A program made the position numbers and the translations under genes. A stretch of DNA of 64,000 nt from an uncultured Lachnospiraceae bacterium (GTDB lineage: Bacteria > Bacillota > Clostridia > Lachnospirales > Lachnospiraceae), in the NCBI GenBank assembly GCA_946552115.1, contig CAMNRH010000010.1:22046-86045 (forward strand), in the 5' to 3' direction. The notes beneath the pieces were generated by a model. The model was given only the letters and a program-made list of their open reading frames with translations, was not told the DNA's origin and did no database searches. Below, piece by piece: positions 1 to 8,523 of the stretch. The stretch's first letter is position 1. Each line of letters opens with the position of its first letter.

Positions 1-310
1 AAAAACAGAGGGTACGGTAAAAATATTCGACCGTCTGGCGGTTCATTATATGGAAAAATGCGTATATTTCGGAGAACAGCCGATTACATTTACAAAGACG
101 GAATACGGAATCGTAGAGCTTTTGTCCTTGAATTCCGGGCAGGTATTCAGCAAGGAGCAGCTCTATGAAAAGGTGCGGGGGTTTGACGGCAGCGCGGACA
201 GCAGCATTGTTACGGAGCATGTGAGACGAATCCGGAAAAAAATAGGGCAGTATACGGACAGGACATATATTGAGACAGTATGGGGAGTGGGTTACAGATG
301 GATTGGTTAG
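1..310 (+). CDS. Response regulator, C-terminal part (OmpR/PhoB type)
   Basis: This is the DNA-binding end of a two-component response regulator; the receiver domain lies left of the window. The frame is open from base 2, so the ATG at 50 is internal and not a start. The visible ~100 residues form a trans_reg_C winged helix: FTKTEYGIVELL is the first helix, TEHVRRIRKKIG the recognition helix, and the end GVGYRW is the usual final beta hairpin. The stop overlaps the start of the histidine kinase gene, so the two are translationally coupled. It probably controls the ABC exporter just downstream, which is an inference from position. Confidence 0.9.
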   Translation, partial: KTEGTVKIFDRLAVHYMEKCVYFGEQPITFTKTEYGIVELLSLNSGQVFSKEQLYEKVRGFDGSADSSIVTEHVRRIRKKIGQYTDRTYIETVWGVGYRWIG

Positions 311-1512
311 AAGAAAAGGCGGATAGATTTTGGCAGAGGATTCGCAATCTTTCTTTCAGAAAAGCGATGATTGCCTATATTCTTGTTCTGGCAGCCATTG
401 TCTGGGGATTATCTTATCTTACGATGATACTTTGCTGGCAGTGGGAGATGAACATCTGGGCGGAGTACGGAGAAACCGAAAATTTAAAAGCTGTTATTTA
501 TGAAAGAGGGCTGCTGTGGGGATATTGGAAAGGAATTTTTCGAAAGACGGATGAGAAAAAACTTCTGTTTTTTGATTTCTGCCGCGTATGGTGTCCGTTT
601 TTTTATTCGTTTGCGGGTATCATTGCCGCCATTTTCCTTTTTTACCGCAAACGGCTTAAGCGGCCCCTTTCTATTTTAGAGGAGAGTGTGGAGCGGATAC
701 GGGAGGACGACCTTGATTTCCATATAGCGTATAACTGCAGCGACGAGCTGGGCAGATTGTGTGATTCGTTCGAAGCCATGAGGCTGGAGCTGATTAGCGG
801 GAAAGAGGAGATGTGGAGACTGATTGAGCGGCAGAAAGAGCTGAATGCCGCGTTTGCCCATGATTTGCGCACGCCGCTTACAGTGCTCCGCGGCTATACG
901 GATTTTCTTGCGAGATATATCCCGGAGGGGAAAATCAGCACAGAGAAGCTTGAAAGCACGCTTGACCTTATGGCGGAGCATTTAAAGCGTTTAGAGGAAT
1001 ACAGCCGTACGATGAAAGGAATCCGAAGTATTGAAGAGGTTCCGTTTTCTCCGGAGCAGACAAAGCTTAGAAGTATACAGAAAAAAATCAGTGAGGTCGT
1101 CTTTGCGCTGAATCAGATAAAGGACGTGAAGATTTTTTACGAGGAGAGTGAGAATAACAGAACGGTGGACGCCGATGACAGTATAATTATGGAGGTGCTG
1201 GAAAATATACTTTCCAATTCCATCCGCTATGCCGGAGAAAAGATAGAGGTCATATCCGATTACGATGAGGCGGGAAAAGAACTGATACTGACTGTCCGCG
1301 ACGACGGATCCGGGTTTTCAGAGGAACAGCTTTTAAAAGCATTGAAGCCTTATTACAGGGAGCACGAAAAGGAAGAGCCGGATGAGCATTTCGGCATCGG
1401 GCTCCACATATGCAGGGAATTATGCAAAAAACACGGCGGGACATTGAGCATAGCGAACAGCATCAAAGGAGGAGCGGTAGTAACGGCTTCCTTTGCGGCA
1501 GAGACGGTATAA
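298..1512 (+). CDS. Sensor histidine kinase (HAMP-HisKA-HATPase)
   Basis: Membrane sensor kinase of about 404 residues. I chose the ATG at 298, which overlaps the regulator stop, over the upstream in-frame ATG at 280. Two membrane segments lie near residues 25-45 and 100-120 with a short outer loop between them, so there is little room for a large ligand domain. A HAMP-like linker follows. The phospho-acceptor His is in AFAHDLRTPL (about residue 188), the N box is ENILSNSIRYA, and the G boxes are DDGSGFS and GIGLHICRELCKKHGG. A small-loop sensor next to an ABC-2 exporter is typical of systems that sense cell-envelope or antimicrobial stress; the signal itself cannot be read from the sequence. 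Confidence 0.9.
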   Translation: MDWLEEKADRFWQRIRNLSFRKAMIAYILVLAAIVWGLSYLTMILCWQWEMNIWAEYGETENLKAVIYERGLLWGYWKGIFRKTDEKKLLFFDFCRVWCPFFYSFAGIIAAIFLFYRKRLKRPLSILEESVERIREDDLDFHIAYNCSDELGRLCDSFEAMRLELISGKEEMWRLIERQKELNAAFAHDLRTPLTVLRGYTDFLARYIPEGKISTEKLESTLDLMAEHLKRLEEYSRTMKGIRSIEEVPFSPEQTKLRSIQKKISEVVFALNQIKDVKIFYEESENNRTVDADDSIIMEVLENILSNSIRYAGEKIEVISDYDEAGKELILTVRDDGSGFSEEQLLKALKPYYREHEKEEPDEHFGIGLHICRELCKKHGGTLSIANSIKGGAVVTASFAAETV

Positions 1513-1730
1513 GCTTCTTTGATAATGCTTCTCGGAGAGCCGGTTGTGTTCATTTTTTCACTCTTTCAATATTGTACGTTATGCATCATTATACAGCATT
1601 TCTCCGATGATTTTCAACCTTACATATAGAAAACATTTAAAACATCCTTAGAGATTCTTAATTTTTTGTAGGGAAATTATAGAGATTTTCGTTTTATTCT
1701 GTAAACAGCGAAACAGAAAGGAAGGATGTT

Positions 1731-2630
1731 ATGTCTACAACGATTGAAATACGGAATTTGAATCAATATTACGGAAAGAAACAGGCGCTTAAGGACGTAA
1801 GTCTTACGATTGAGACGGGTATGTTCGGACTTTTGGGGAGGAACGGGGCCGGAAAAACGACCCTTATGAAAGTACTTGCCACCTTGCTTCCAAAGTCCGA
1901 AGGAGAGGTAAGCGTGTGCGGAAACAATGTGGAACGGGCACAGGAGGTAAGGCGGATTACCGGTTATCTCCCGCAGGAATTTTCCATGTATCCGAATATG
2001 ACCGTTTATGAGGCCATGGATTATCTGGGGGTTCTGTCGGGACTTGGCAAGGAGGAGAGAAAGCAGAGAATTCCGGAGCTTCTTAAGCGGGTGAATCTTC
2101 AATATGATAAGCGTAAGCGAGTAAAGGCTCTTTCCGGCGGTATGAAACGAAGGCTTGGCATCGCGCAGGCAATTCTTCATAATCCGGAAGTATTGATTGT
2201 GGATGAGCCGACGGCCGGACTTGACCCGGAGGAGAGAGTGCGTTTTCGAAATCTTTTGTGCGAGATTGCCGAGGAAAGGATTGTTATTCTTTCCACGCAT
2301 ATCGTAGGCGACATTGAAGCGACGTGCGAAAAGATTGCCGTGCTTGATAAAGGAGAGATTATTTACAAGGGAACCGTGTCGGAGCTTATACAGATGGCAG
2401 AGGGTAAGGTGTTTCAGGCGGAAATCAGTAAGCGGGAGTTGGAGGAGCTTAAAAAGCAATATGTTGTGACCAGCATGCTTACATTGGGAAACAATGTAAT
2501 GGTTCGCTTTTTGGCGGAAGAGGAGCCTTTCAAATCGGCAAAGCCCTGTGAGGCCGGTGTTGAGGATGCGTATATGTACCTGATGCAGGGAAGAGGGGGT
2601 GGAAACGGATGTTTGGACGGCTGTTTATAA
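1731..2630 (+). CDS. ABC transporter ATP-binding protein (ABC-2 exporter)
   Basis: Cytoplasmic ATPase of 299 residues. Walker A is GRNGAGKTT (about residue 36), the signature is LSGGMKRRLG (about 132), Walker B is VLIVDEPTAGLD (about 153) and the switch His is in STHIVGD. A C-terminal extension of ~90 residues follows the nucleotide-binding domain, as in the CcmA/BcrA-like exporter ATPases. The start has a good AAGGA site and lies 218 bases after the kinase gene, so it may have its own promoter under the control of that system. Its 3' end overlaps the first permease gene by 22 bases. Substrate unknown; peptide antibiotic export or cell-envelope detoxification is the usual role of such sets. 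Confidence 0.92.
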   Translation: MSTTIEIRNLNQYYGKKQALKDVSLTIETGMFGLLGRNGAGKTTLMKVLATLLPKSEGEVSVCGNNVERAQEVRRITGYLPQEFSMYPNMTVYEAMDYLGVLSGLGKEERKQRIPELLKRVNLQYDKRKRVKALSGGMKRRLGIAQAILHNPEVLIVDEPTAGLDPEERVRFRNLLCEIAEERIVILSTHIVGDIEATCEKIAVLDKGEIIYKGTVSELIQMAEGKVFQAEISKRELEELKKQYVVTSMLTLGNNVMVRFLAEEEPFKSAKPCEAGVEDAYMYLMQGRGGGNGCLDGCL

Positions 2631-3859
2631 GGGAGTGCAGGCAGACGGCGAGAAGCCTGATTTACTGGCTGGTTGTTCTTGTTCTTATCTTTGATTTTAC
2701 GACACAGCTTGGAAGCACGGAGATTGCGGAGAAGCCGAAAAAGGGACAGAAGGAATACGGACTTAAGCTTAGCGATGACGAAAATCTGATTATGGAAGCA
2801 ACGCTTGGCAGTCTTATAGAGGAGTATAGCAGGGAAAGCTACAGGACGTATCCAATAGGCTTTTATAAAAATGTAACCCTGAATGAAAAAGAGGATAAAC
2901 GAATCGGAGAGATTATTAAGGAGACGACAGGAATTTCCGGAAGAGAGGAGGCAGAAAAAGCCGTAGACGACTGGTACGGCGCTAAACGGGAGGCTTCAGG
3001 GGGTGAAGCGGCTGTTATGATGACAGGGGTTGAGATAAAACCGGTGAAAGGTTTATCCTATGAAAGATTTGAGAAGCTTATGGATGAAGTGGACGATATA
3101 TTAGGAGGCGGCTCCGATTATGCAGAATCTGAAAGAGGCGCGGCAGTTCCGATGACCTATGAGGACGCGGTGGAGGAGTACCGGGAGCTTACGGAGAAAG
3201 ATCGGCTGACCGGAGGCTATGCAAGGCTGTTTTCGGATTATATGGTACTTTTTTTAGGGATTCTTCCGGTGTTTCTGGCTGTGACAAGGAGCTTAAGAGA
3301 CAGAAGGGCGGGGATGCAGGAGCTGATATATACAAGAAAGGGTTCTTCCGCAGTGATTATCACAAGCCGTTATTTTGCGATACTTACAATGGTTGTTATA
3401 CCTGTATTGGCGCTTTCTCTGATTCCCCTTTCCCAGTGTCTGAAATATTCTTCGGCGGCAGGAATTTCAGTTGATATGCTTGCATACGTCAAATACATCT
3501 TCGGATGGCTTCTGCCTACTATTATGATTGTGACCGCTGTGGGAATGTTTTTTACGGAGCTTACGGATACCGCTCTTGCCGTTCTGGTACAGGGAGCATG
3601 GTGGTTTGTATCCGTTTTTACCGGTGCGAGAGGAATCGGAGGCGGCGTGTATGGATGGAATCTGATTCCGAGACATAATACGGCATTTAACTGGAAAGGG
3701 TATCAGGAGGGTTTTTCACAGCTTGTCTCGAACCGGATTTTTTATGGGTCGCTTGCAGTCATATTGATTGCGTTTACCGTATTTATCTATAGTCAGAAAA
3801 GGAAAGGACGGTATCGGTTGTCATGGAAAGGTATTGGCAGATTGAAAAAACAAATTTAA
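2609..3859 (+). CDS. ABC-2 type permease, large subunit
   Basis: Membrane protein of 416 residues that should pair with the preceding ATPase. One membrane segment at about residues 17-33 is followed by a large hydrophilic domain of ~170 residues, probably outside the membrane, and then about five segments in the C-terminal half (for example FLGILPVFLAV and VILIAFTVFIYS). This layout, first helix plus extracytoplasmic domain plus helix bundle, is that of ABC-2 exporters. The gene overlaps its neighbours on both sides (22 bases upstream, 37 downstream), so the three genes are clearly one unit. No substrate can be assigned. Confidence 0.8.
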   Translation: MFGRLFIRECRQTARSLIYWLVVLVLIFDFTTQLGSTEIAEKPKKGQKEYGLKLSDDENLIMEATLGSLIEEYSRESYRTYPIGFYKNVTLNEKEDKRIGEIIKETTGISGREEAEKAVDDWYGAKREASGGEAAVMMTGVEIKPVKGLSYERFEKLMDEVDDILGGGSDYAESERGAAVPMTYEDAVEEYRELTEKDRLTGGYARLFSDYMVLFLGILPVFLAVTRSLRDRRAGMQELIYTRKGSSAVIITSRYFAILTMVVIPVLALSLIPLSQCLKYSSAAGISVDMLAYVKYIFGWLLPTIMIVTAVGMFFTELTDTALAVLVQGAWWFVSVFTGARGIGGGVYGWNLIPRHNTAFNWKGYQEGFSQLVSNRIFYGSLAVILIAFTVFIYSQKRKGRYRLSWKGIGRLKKQI

Positions 3860-4485
3860 AATATCATGTGCCACTGCATCTTTTGGTATGTATCCTTTTA
3901 TTGGGAATTTCCCCTCTCCTGATGGGGGTGGCGAATCTTTCAGCCGAAGATACGGCGAAAGTGCTGGAGCGGTATGTGGCGTTAATCGGTATTATTATGC
4001 TGACGCCCATATTTCTCCCGGAGCAGGACAGGGAAATCCGTGAGCTGGTTTATGCAAAATATATGAAAAGCGCGCAGGTTTATCTGATTCGGCTTTTCGG
4101 GAATCTGGTCATACTGGCGGTATTTTTGGGGGTATACATTTTTATGCTATGGAAAAATCAGTGTGAATTTCCGGTTCCTGAATATTACTTCGGAGCTTTG
4201 GCAGAAATGCTGTTTTTCGGAGGCCTGGGATTAGGCTTTTATGGAATCTCTGATAATCTTGTAATCGGTTATATGGCGCCGATTGTTTATTATATCGCCG
4301 CGGTGGGAGGCGGTGATAAATATTTAAAAATGCTGTATCCGTTTTCCATGTCAATGGGAAGCTACACGGAAAAAGTGTGGCTTTTTATAGCGGCGGCCCT
4401 GTTAGCGGCGGCAGGGATTTTCTTCCGGTGCAGAGAGACGGCGGGCAATCGTTTTATCATCCGTTCCAAACAGATGAAGATATAA
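3823..4485 (+). CDS. Small ABC-2 type permease subunit
   Basis: Hydrophobic protein of 220 residues with about six predicted membrane segments and no large soluble domain. It starts inside the end of the larger permease gene, and its start is preceded by AAAGGACGG some distance upstream. It is the third member of the ATPase-permease-permease set. I do not recognise a named family from the sequence, so the assignment as a transporter subunit rests on hydrophobicity and operon position. Confidence 0.7.
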   Translation: MERYWQIEKTNLKYHVPLHLLVCILLLGISPLLMGVANLSAEDTAKVLERYVALIGIIMLTPIFLPEQDREIRELVYAKYMKSAQVYLIRLFGNLVILAVFLGVYIFMLWKNQCEFPVPEYYFGALAEMLFFGGLGLGFYGISDNLVIGYMAPIVYYIAAVGGGDKYLKMLYPFSMSMGSYTEKVWLFIAAALLAAAGIFFRCRETAGNRFIIRSKQMKI

Positions 4486-4506
4486 TACTCTGTTCTCCCA
4501 ATCAGT

Positions 4507-4650
4507 AGTGTAAATAAGTTTGTGTTTCCGGAAATAAATTTCTCCTTTTCGGTAAGAATCAGGCTATGGAAATTCTTACCGAAAAGGAGAGATTTTATGC
4601 CGGTAGCAAAGGAACAGATTCGACAGCTCAAAAGCATAAAAATTCCTTAA
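4507..4650 (+). mobile_element. IS256-like element remnant (left end plus transposase start)
   Basis: The stretch begins with AGTGTAAATAAGTTTGTG, which resembles IS256-family ends. It continues with a long hairpin (4536-4595) and then a 17-codon reading frame at 4597-4650 starting MPVAKEQIRQLK. Many IS256-family (mutator) transposases of Firmicutes begin with an M..xKEQIRQLL-like stretch, so I read this as the first dozen codons of a lost transposase. The remainder is missing: the frame ends at a stop that overlaps the stop codon of the leftward XRE gene. The family assignment is from memory of such N-termini and should be treated as tentative. Confidence 0.5.
4536..4595 (+). repeat. Long inverted repeat burying a ribosome-binding site
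   Basis: Positions 4542-4559 and 4572-4589 are perfect inverted copies (18 bases each) around a 12-base loop. The stem extends outward to 4536/4595 with one G-T pair. The right arm contains AAGGAG, the ribosome-binding site for the ATG at 4597. In RNA read from outside the element the site would be paired and closed. This is the known way insertion sequences avoid transposase expression from passing transcripts. There is no T tract after the stem, so it is not a simple terminator. Confidence 0.75.
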
Positions 4651-4853
4651 AAATAAAATAACTCTTCAAACTTTTTATCCAGCGCAATACATAATACCAG
4701 CGCTAACTTTGCCGTAGGATTAAACTGCCCGGTCTCAATAGAGCTGATTGTATTTCGGGACACACCCACCAAATCTGCAAGCTGTTGCTGAGAATAGCCC
4801 TGGGCAGTACGGACTCTCCTGAGATTATTTTTTAATTGTAATTTGTCTTCCAT
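4647..4853 (-). CDS. XRE-family transcriptional regulator, short form
   Basis: DNA-binding protein of 68 residues that is almost only a helix-turn-helix: QGYSQQQLADLVGVSRNTIS is the HTH, followed by IETGQFNPTAKLALVLCIAL. Such mini-XRE proteins usually sit next to a small membrane protein, as here, where the 78-residue membrane gene ends 15 bases upstream on the same strand. The start at 4853 is preceded by AGGTG at a workable distance. The pair is probably co-transcribed and the regulator may control it; the target is unknown. Its stop overlaps the end of the IS256-like remnant, so the insertion happened right behind it. Confidence 0.85.
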   Translation of the reverse strand: MEDKLQLKNNLRRVRTAQGYSQQQLADLVGVSRNTISSIETGQFNPTAKLALVLCIALDKKFEELFYF

Positions 4854-4868
4854 AATTCAAACACCTGC

Positions 4869-5105
4869 TTACAATATATCTTTTATAAAATCATACAGAC
4901 ACCAGATAACAAGAACCAAATCGATGAACCCATTAAGCAGTGCATACTTATCCTGTTCTTTTATATACGTGTACATATCTCTCACAAGGTCTACACTGAA
5001 CCAAATTAATAAAATATCGTTTAATACAGATCCAATTGCGTACTGTTTTCCAAAGTATTGATTTAATAAAAGAATAATAATTGCAAGAATATACATAACA
5101 TTCAT
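4869..5105 (-). CDS. Small membrane protein next to XRE regulator
   Basis: Hypothetical protein of 78 residues with two or three hydrophobic helices (YILAIIILLLNQYFG near the start, LNDILLIWFSVDLV, and FIDLVLVIWCLYDFI near the end). I do not recognise a family. It lies between a lipoprotein gene and the XRE regulator gene, all leftward. The best Shine-Dalgarno-like sequence (AAGGAG at 5125-5130) is about 20 bases from the first ATG, so the exact start is uncertain. Small membrane protein plus mini-XRE pairs are common in Firmicutes. Confidence 0.65.
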   Translation of the reverse strand: MNVMYILAIIILLLNQYFGKQYAIGSVLNDILLIWFSVDLVRDMYTYIKEQDKYALLNGFIDLVLVIWCLYDFIKDIL

Positions 5106-5141
5106 AGCAATGATTCTGTCCCTGCTCCTTGCCGACTTGTC

Positions 5142-6230
5142 CTATGGTATGGGAAGAATTGTTCTGGCAAGCTCTGTAAGCTCTGCGCCCTCGTTTCCGG
5201 CCTCCATGATGGAGGTCAGATTTAAGGGTACGGTTACAATGGTTTTTTCTCCGTAGGAAGGGGTTTCGGCGTATTTTCTGATAAGCTCTATCAAAGACCT
5301 GTCAACCTCTTCCTCGCTGTAATAGACGCCCTTTTTCCAGTCGTCGAGAACCTTCAGAAGACTGTTATTTGGAGTTACCTCGACATCAACGATATAACTA
5401 TATATGCCTGCTTCCTTTTTTGGAATTCCGACGGTGTAGACGCACTGTTTGAGCAGTGCTTTTAACGCGTCCGCATATTGCGCCTCATAAGCCGAGTCCA
5501 TATCGGAGGATGGCGCGAAAGCACCGTCATTGTACCAGGCGATCGCCTCCCTTTCGGTTTTTCCGGTGTGCTTTGCAAACTGAGCGACGTCGCCTTTAAA
5601 GGAAGCGTCAAGGTAAGACTTTAAAAGGTTCTGTGCGTTCAGAAGCTCACAGACGCTGTTATAGGGCGACATATATTCTTTTAATGTCTGAGACAGAAGT
5701 GCTTTAAATTCGCTTTCCGCTATCCGGAAGCCGTCATCTGTTTTGTCTATAGACAAAGTCGTATAGGTTTTCTCGCTGTAATGGGGATTCTCTTTTAATG
5801 CGCTTTTAGAGCTTTCAAGAAGAGCGCTTACCGCCGCCTGCAAATCAGACGAATCCAGAGAGGCAAGGAACTGATTCGTGACGGTCTGTGTGGAAGCGGC
5901 AATATCAAGGGGCCTGTAAGACAGCCGAACGGTATACTGAGAGCCGCCGTTCCTTTTTGCATCTGCGGCTTCAAATTCAACGGTGCGCAATGCCTCCTGC
6001 AAAAAAAGCAGATAGGACTCCTTAAGCTCATTCGGAAACTGCAGGACATATTGCCCGTTGCTTTTTTTGATTCCTTCCTCAAGGAGGAAATTCAGTTGTT
6101 GGGAATCCTTTTCTTTAACTGTTGTAATCTGTTCTCCGAGATATTCTTCCGCGGAGCTTTTATCACTACATCCTGTCAAAAATAAAATCAGGAAAAGTAA
6201 GGAGGTTCGCAGCAATCCTCTTTTTTTCAT
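5142..6230 (-). CDS. Putative lipoprotein of unknown function
   Basis: Protein of about 362 residues with a clear lipoprotein signal: a basic start, the hydrophobic stretch TSLLFLILFL and the lipobox LTGC, so it should be anchored to the outer face of the membrane by a lipidated Cys. I chose the ATG at 6230 because GGAGG (6239-6243) sits 8 bases before it; the TTG at 6236 would be only two bases from that site. The mature part is hydrophilic and mostly helical, and contains two related halves rich in short hydrophobic-acidic stretches. No catalytic motif is visible. Similar lipoproteins of Clostridia are annotated only as domains of unknown function. Confidence 0.8.
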   Translation of the reverse strand: MKKRGLLRTSLLFLILFLTGCSDKSSAEEYLGEQITTVKEKDSQQLNFLLEEGIKKSNGQYVLQFPNELKESYLLFLQEALRTVEFEAADAKRNGGSQYTVRLSYRPLDIAASTQTVTNQFLASLDSSDLQAAVSALLESSKSALKENPHYSEKTYTTLSIDKTDDGFRIAESEFKALLSQTLKEYMSPYNSVCELLNAQNLLKSYLDASFKGDVAQFAKHTGKTEREAIAWYNDGAFAPSSDMDSAYEAQYADALKALLKQCVYTVGIPKKEAGIYSYIVDVEVTPNNSLLKVLDDWKKGVYYSEEEVDRSLIELIRKYAETPSYGEKTIVTVPLNLTSIMEAGNEGAELTELARTILPIP

Positions 6231-6440
6231 AGTCAATCCCTCCGTATCTTTTATAGTAAAAGTATTTTAACACAAATACTACTGGAAAAATACGTATATT
6301 TTATATATAATGATTTTAGAATTGTGGGAGCGCAAAATGCGGAACAATTCGCAGCATCATTATCATATAATAGGATAGAAAGTTTTGCAGGCAGCAGTAA
6401 GAAATGGTAACAGGAAATCACAGACAAAGGAGAGGGACTC

Positions 6441-7163
6441 ATGGAAATGTTAAATCTTGAAAGAGAATTACAGGAAAACTCTTATCCGGGCCGCGGTATT
6501 ATTATAGGAAGGAGTGCGGACGGATTGAAAGCGGTAACCGCTTATTTTATTATGGGCAGAAGCGAAAACAGCCGTAACCGTATATTTGTAGAGGACGGGG
6601 AGGGGATTCGTACGCAGGCTTTCGATCCGGCGAAGCTTTCGGATCCGAGCCTGATTATTTATGCGCCGGTTCGTGTACTCGGAAACAAGACGATTGTGAC
6701 AAACGGCGATCAGACCGATACGATCTATGAGGGAATGGACAGGCAGCTTACGTTTGAGCAGTCCTTAAGAAGCAGGGAATTTGAGCCGGACGCACCGAAC
6801 TATACGCCGAGGATTTCCGGAATTATGCATATTGAAAACGGATGCTATAACTATGCCATGTCCATTTTAAAAAGTAACGGCGGCAATCCGGAAAGCTGCA
6901 GGCGTTATACGTTTGCATATGAAAATCCGGCGGCGGGAGAGGGACATTTTATCCATACATACAAATGTGACGGGAATCCGCTTCCCAGCTTTGAGGGAGA
7001 GCCGAAGCCTGTAAGTATTCCGGATGATATGAATGCCTTTACCGATACATTGTGGAACAGTCTCAATGAGGAGAATAAGGTATCTCTGTTTGTGCGTTAT
7101 ATTAATATTGCGGACGGAGCCTATGAGACAAGAATTGTGAATAAAAACCAGCAGGAGGATTGA
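6441..7163 (+). CDS. purO: IMP cyclohydrolase, PurO-like
   Basis: Enzyme of 240 residues that closes the ring of FAICAR to IMP, the last step of purine synthesis. The N-terminal motif NSYPGRGIIIGRS and the block YTPRISGIMH match the IMP cyclohydrolase-like family first described as archaeal PurO, not the cyclohydrolase half of bacterial PurH. The gene is directly followed, three bases after its stop, by a stand-alone AICAR transformylase gene, which performs the preceding step; the two together replace bifunctional PurH. AAGGAG lies 9 bases before the ATG; a second ATG six bases on is possible. Assignment to the family is from motif recognition. Confidence 0.8.
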   Translation: MEMLNLERELQENSYPGRGIIIGRSADGLKAVTAYFIMGRSENSRNRIFVEDGEGIRTQAFDPAKLSDPSLIIYAPVRVLGNKTIVTNGDQTDTIYEGMDRQLTFEQSLRSREFEPDAPNYTPRISGIMHIENGCYNYAMSILKSNGGNPESCRRYTFAYENPAAGEGHFIHTYKCDGNPLPSFEGEPKPVSIPDDMNAFTDTLWNSLNEENKVSLFVRYINIADGAYETRIVNKNQQED

Positions 7164-7165
7164 GG

Positions 7166-8344
7166 ATGAAAGAATTAGAATTAAAGTACGGCTGCAACCC
7201 GAATCAGAAGCCGTCTAAAATCTATATGGCGGATGGAAGCGAGCTTCCTGTCGAGGTGTTAAACGGGAAACCGGGATATATTAATTTTTTGGATGCATTT
7301 AACGGGTGGCAGCTTGTAAGTGAGCTTAAGAAAGCGACCGGACTTCCGGCGGCAACCTCTTTTAAGCATGTTTCCCCGGCCGGCGCCGCGGTAGGGCTTC
7401 CGCTCAGTGAGACATTGGCTAAAATTTACTGGGTGGATGACCTGGGCGGACTTTCGCCGCTGGCCTGCGCATATGCAAGAGCAAGAGGGGCAGACAGGAT
7501 GTCTTCCTTTGGAGATTTTATTTCTCTTTCTGATGTCTGCGATGCGGATACCGCAAGGCTGATTAAGAGAGAGGTTTCGGACGGGGTAATCGCACCGGGA
7601 TACACGGAGGAAGCGCTTGCTGTATTAAAGCAGAAAAAGAACGGCAATTACAGCGTTATCCAAATTAACCCGGAATATAAGCCTGAAGCGGCGGAGCATA
7701 AGGATGTGTTCGGCATTACCTTTGAACAGGGAAGAAACGAGCTTAAAATTGACGATGATTTTTTCTCTCATATAGTAACAGAGAATAAGGAGCTTACAAA
7801 GCAGGCGAAGATTGACCTCGCAATTTCCATGATTACGTTAAAATATACGCAGTCAAATTCGGTATGCTATGTAAAAGACGGACAGGCGATAGGAATCGGC
7901 GCAGGACAGCAGTCCAGAATTCACTGTACGCGTCTTGCGGGACAAAAGGCGGACAACTGGTGGTTAAGGCAGTCTCCGCAGGTGATGAATCTTCCGTTTG
8001 TAGATACGATTCGCCGTGCGGACCGTGACAACGCAATCGATTTATACATCGGCGAGGATTATATGGATGTGCTGGCTGACGGCGCATGGCAGAATATTTT
8101 CAGGGAGAAGCCGGAGGTATTTACACGGGAGGCAAAGAGAGAGTGGCTGGATAAGATGACAGATGTAGCGCTGGGTTCCGACGCGTTCTTCCCGTTCGGG
8201 GACAATATTGAACGTGCGCACAGGAGCGGAGTCAGATACGTAGCGCAGCCGGGTGGCTCAGTAAGAGACGATCATGTAATAGAAGTATGTAATAAATACG
8301 GAATGGTGATGGCGTTTACGGGAATCCGCCTGTTCCATCATTAG
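7166..8344 (+). CDS. purH: AICAR transformylase (PurH formyltransferase part only)
   Basis: Protein of 392 residues that transfers a formyl group from 10-formyl-tetrahydrofolate to AICAR. It starts directly in the transformylase region (LKYGCNPNQKPSK), and it carries the conserved substrate-binding blocks SFKHVSPAGAAVG, KYTQSNSVCY and GIGAGQQSRIHCTRLAG. The N-terminal cyclohydrolase half of normal PurH is absent, and the PurO-like gene just upstream supplies it. The ATG at 7166 follows GGAGG by 8 bases; the TTG at 7160 overlaps the previous stop and is less likely. A terminator follows at 8366. Confidence 0.92.
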   Translation: MKELELKYGCNPNQKPSKIYMADGSELPVEVLNGKPGYINFLDAFNGWQLVSELKKATGLPAATSFKHVSPAGAAVGLPLSETLAKIYWVDDLGGLSPLACAYARARGADRMSSFGDFISLSDVCDADTARLIKREVSDGVIAPGYTEEALAVLKQKKNGNYSVIQINPEYKPEAAEHKDVFGITFEQGRNELKIDDDFFSHIVTENKELTKQAKIDLAISMITLKYTQSNSVCYVKDGQAIGIGAGQQSRIHCTRLAGQKADNWWLRQSPQVMNLPFVDTIRRADRDNAIDLYIGEDYMDVLADGAWQNIFREKPEVFTREAKREWLDKMTDVALGSDAFFPFGDNIERAHRSGVRYVAQPGGSVRDDHVIEVCNKYGMVMAFTGIRLFHH

Positions 8345-8365
8345 AGAAATAGCAGGAAATACGGT

Positions 8366-8411
8366 TCCGGCAGATTTTGACATATATACAAAGTCTGCCG
8401 GAGTTTTTTGT
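8366..8411 (+). terminator. Rho-independent terminator after purH
   Basis: The stem TCCGGCAGATTT / AAGTCTGCCGGA, with one mismatch or wobble, is followed by GTTTTTTG. It ends the two-gene purine unit. Confidence 0.85.
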
Positions 8412-8434
8412 TGTGGATTCGTTTAATATTGGGG

Positions 8435-8463
8435 TTGTATCTTAAAATAATACGCTATATAAT
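8435..8463 (+). promoter_or_regulatory. Promoter of glmM
   Basis: A TTGTAT -35 box and a perfect TATAAT -10 box lie 17 bases apart, about 60 bases before the glmM start. This is a normal housekeeping sigma-A promoter. Confidence 0.7.
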
Positions 8464-8523
8464 AGTAAAGATGCAAAAGGAAATAGTTTGTAATGATAGT
8501 AGATAGCATGGAGGAAATTAAGT

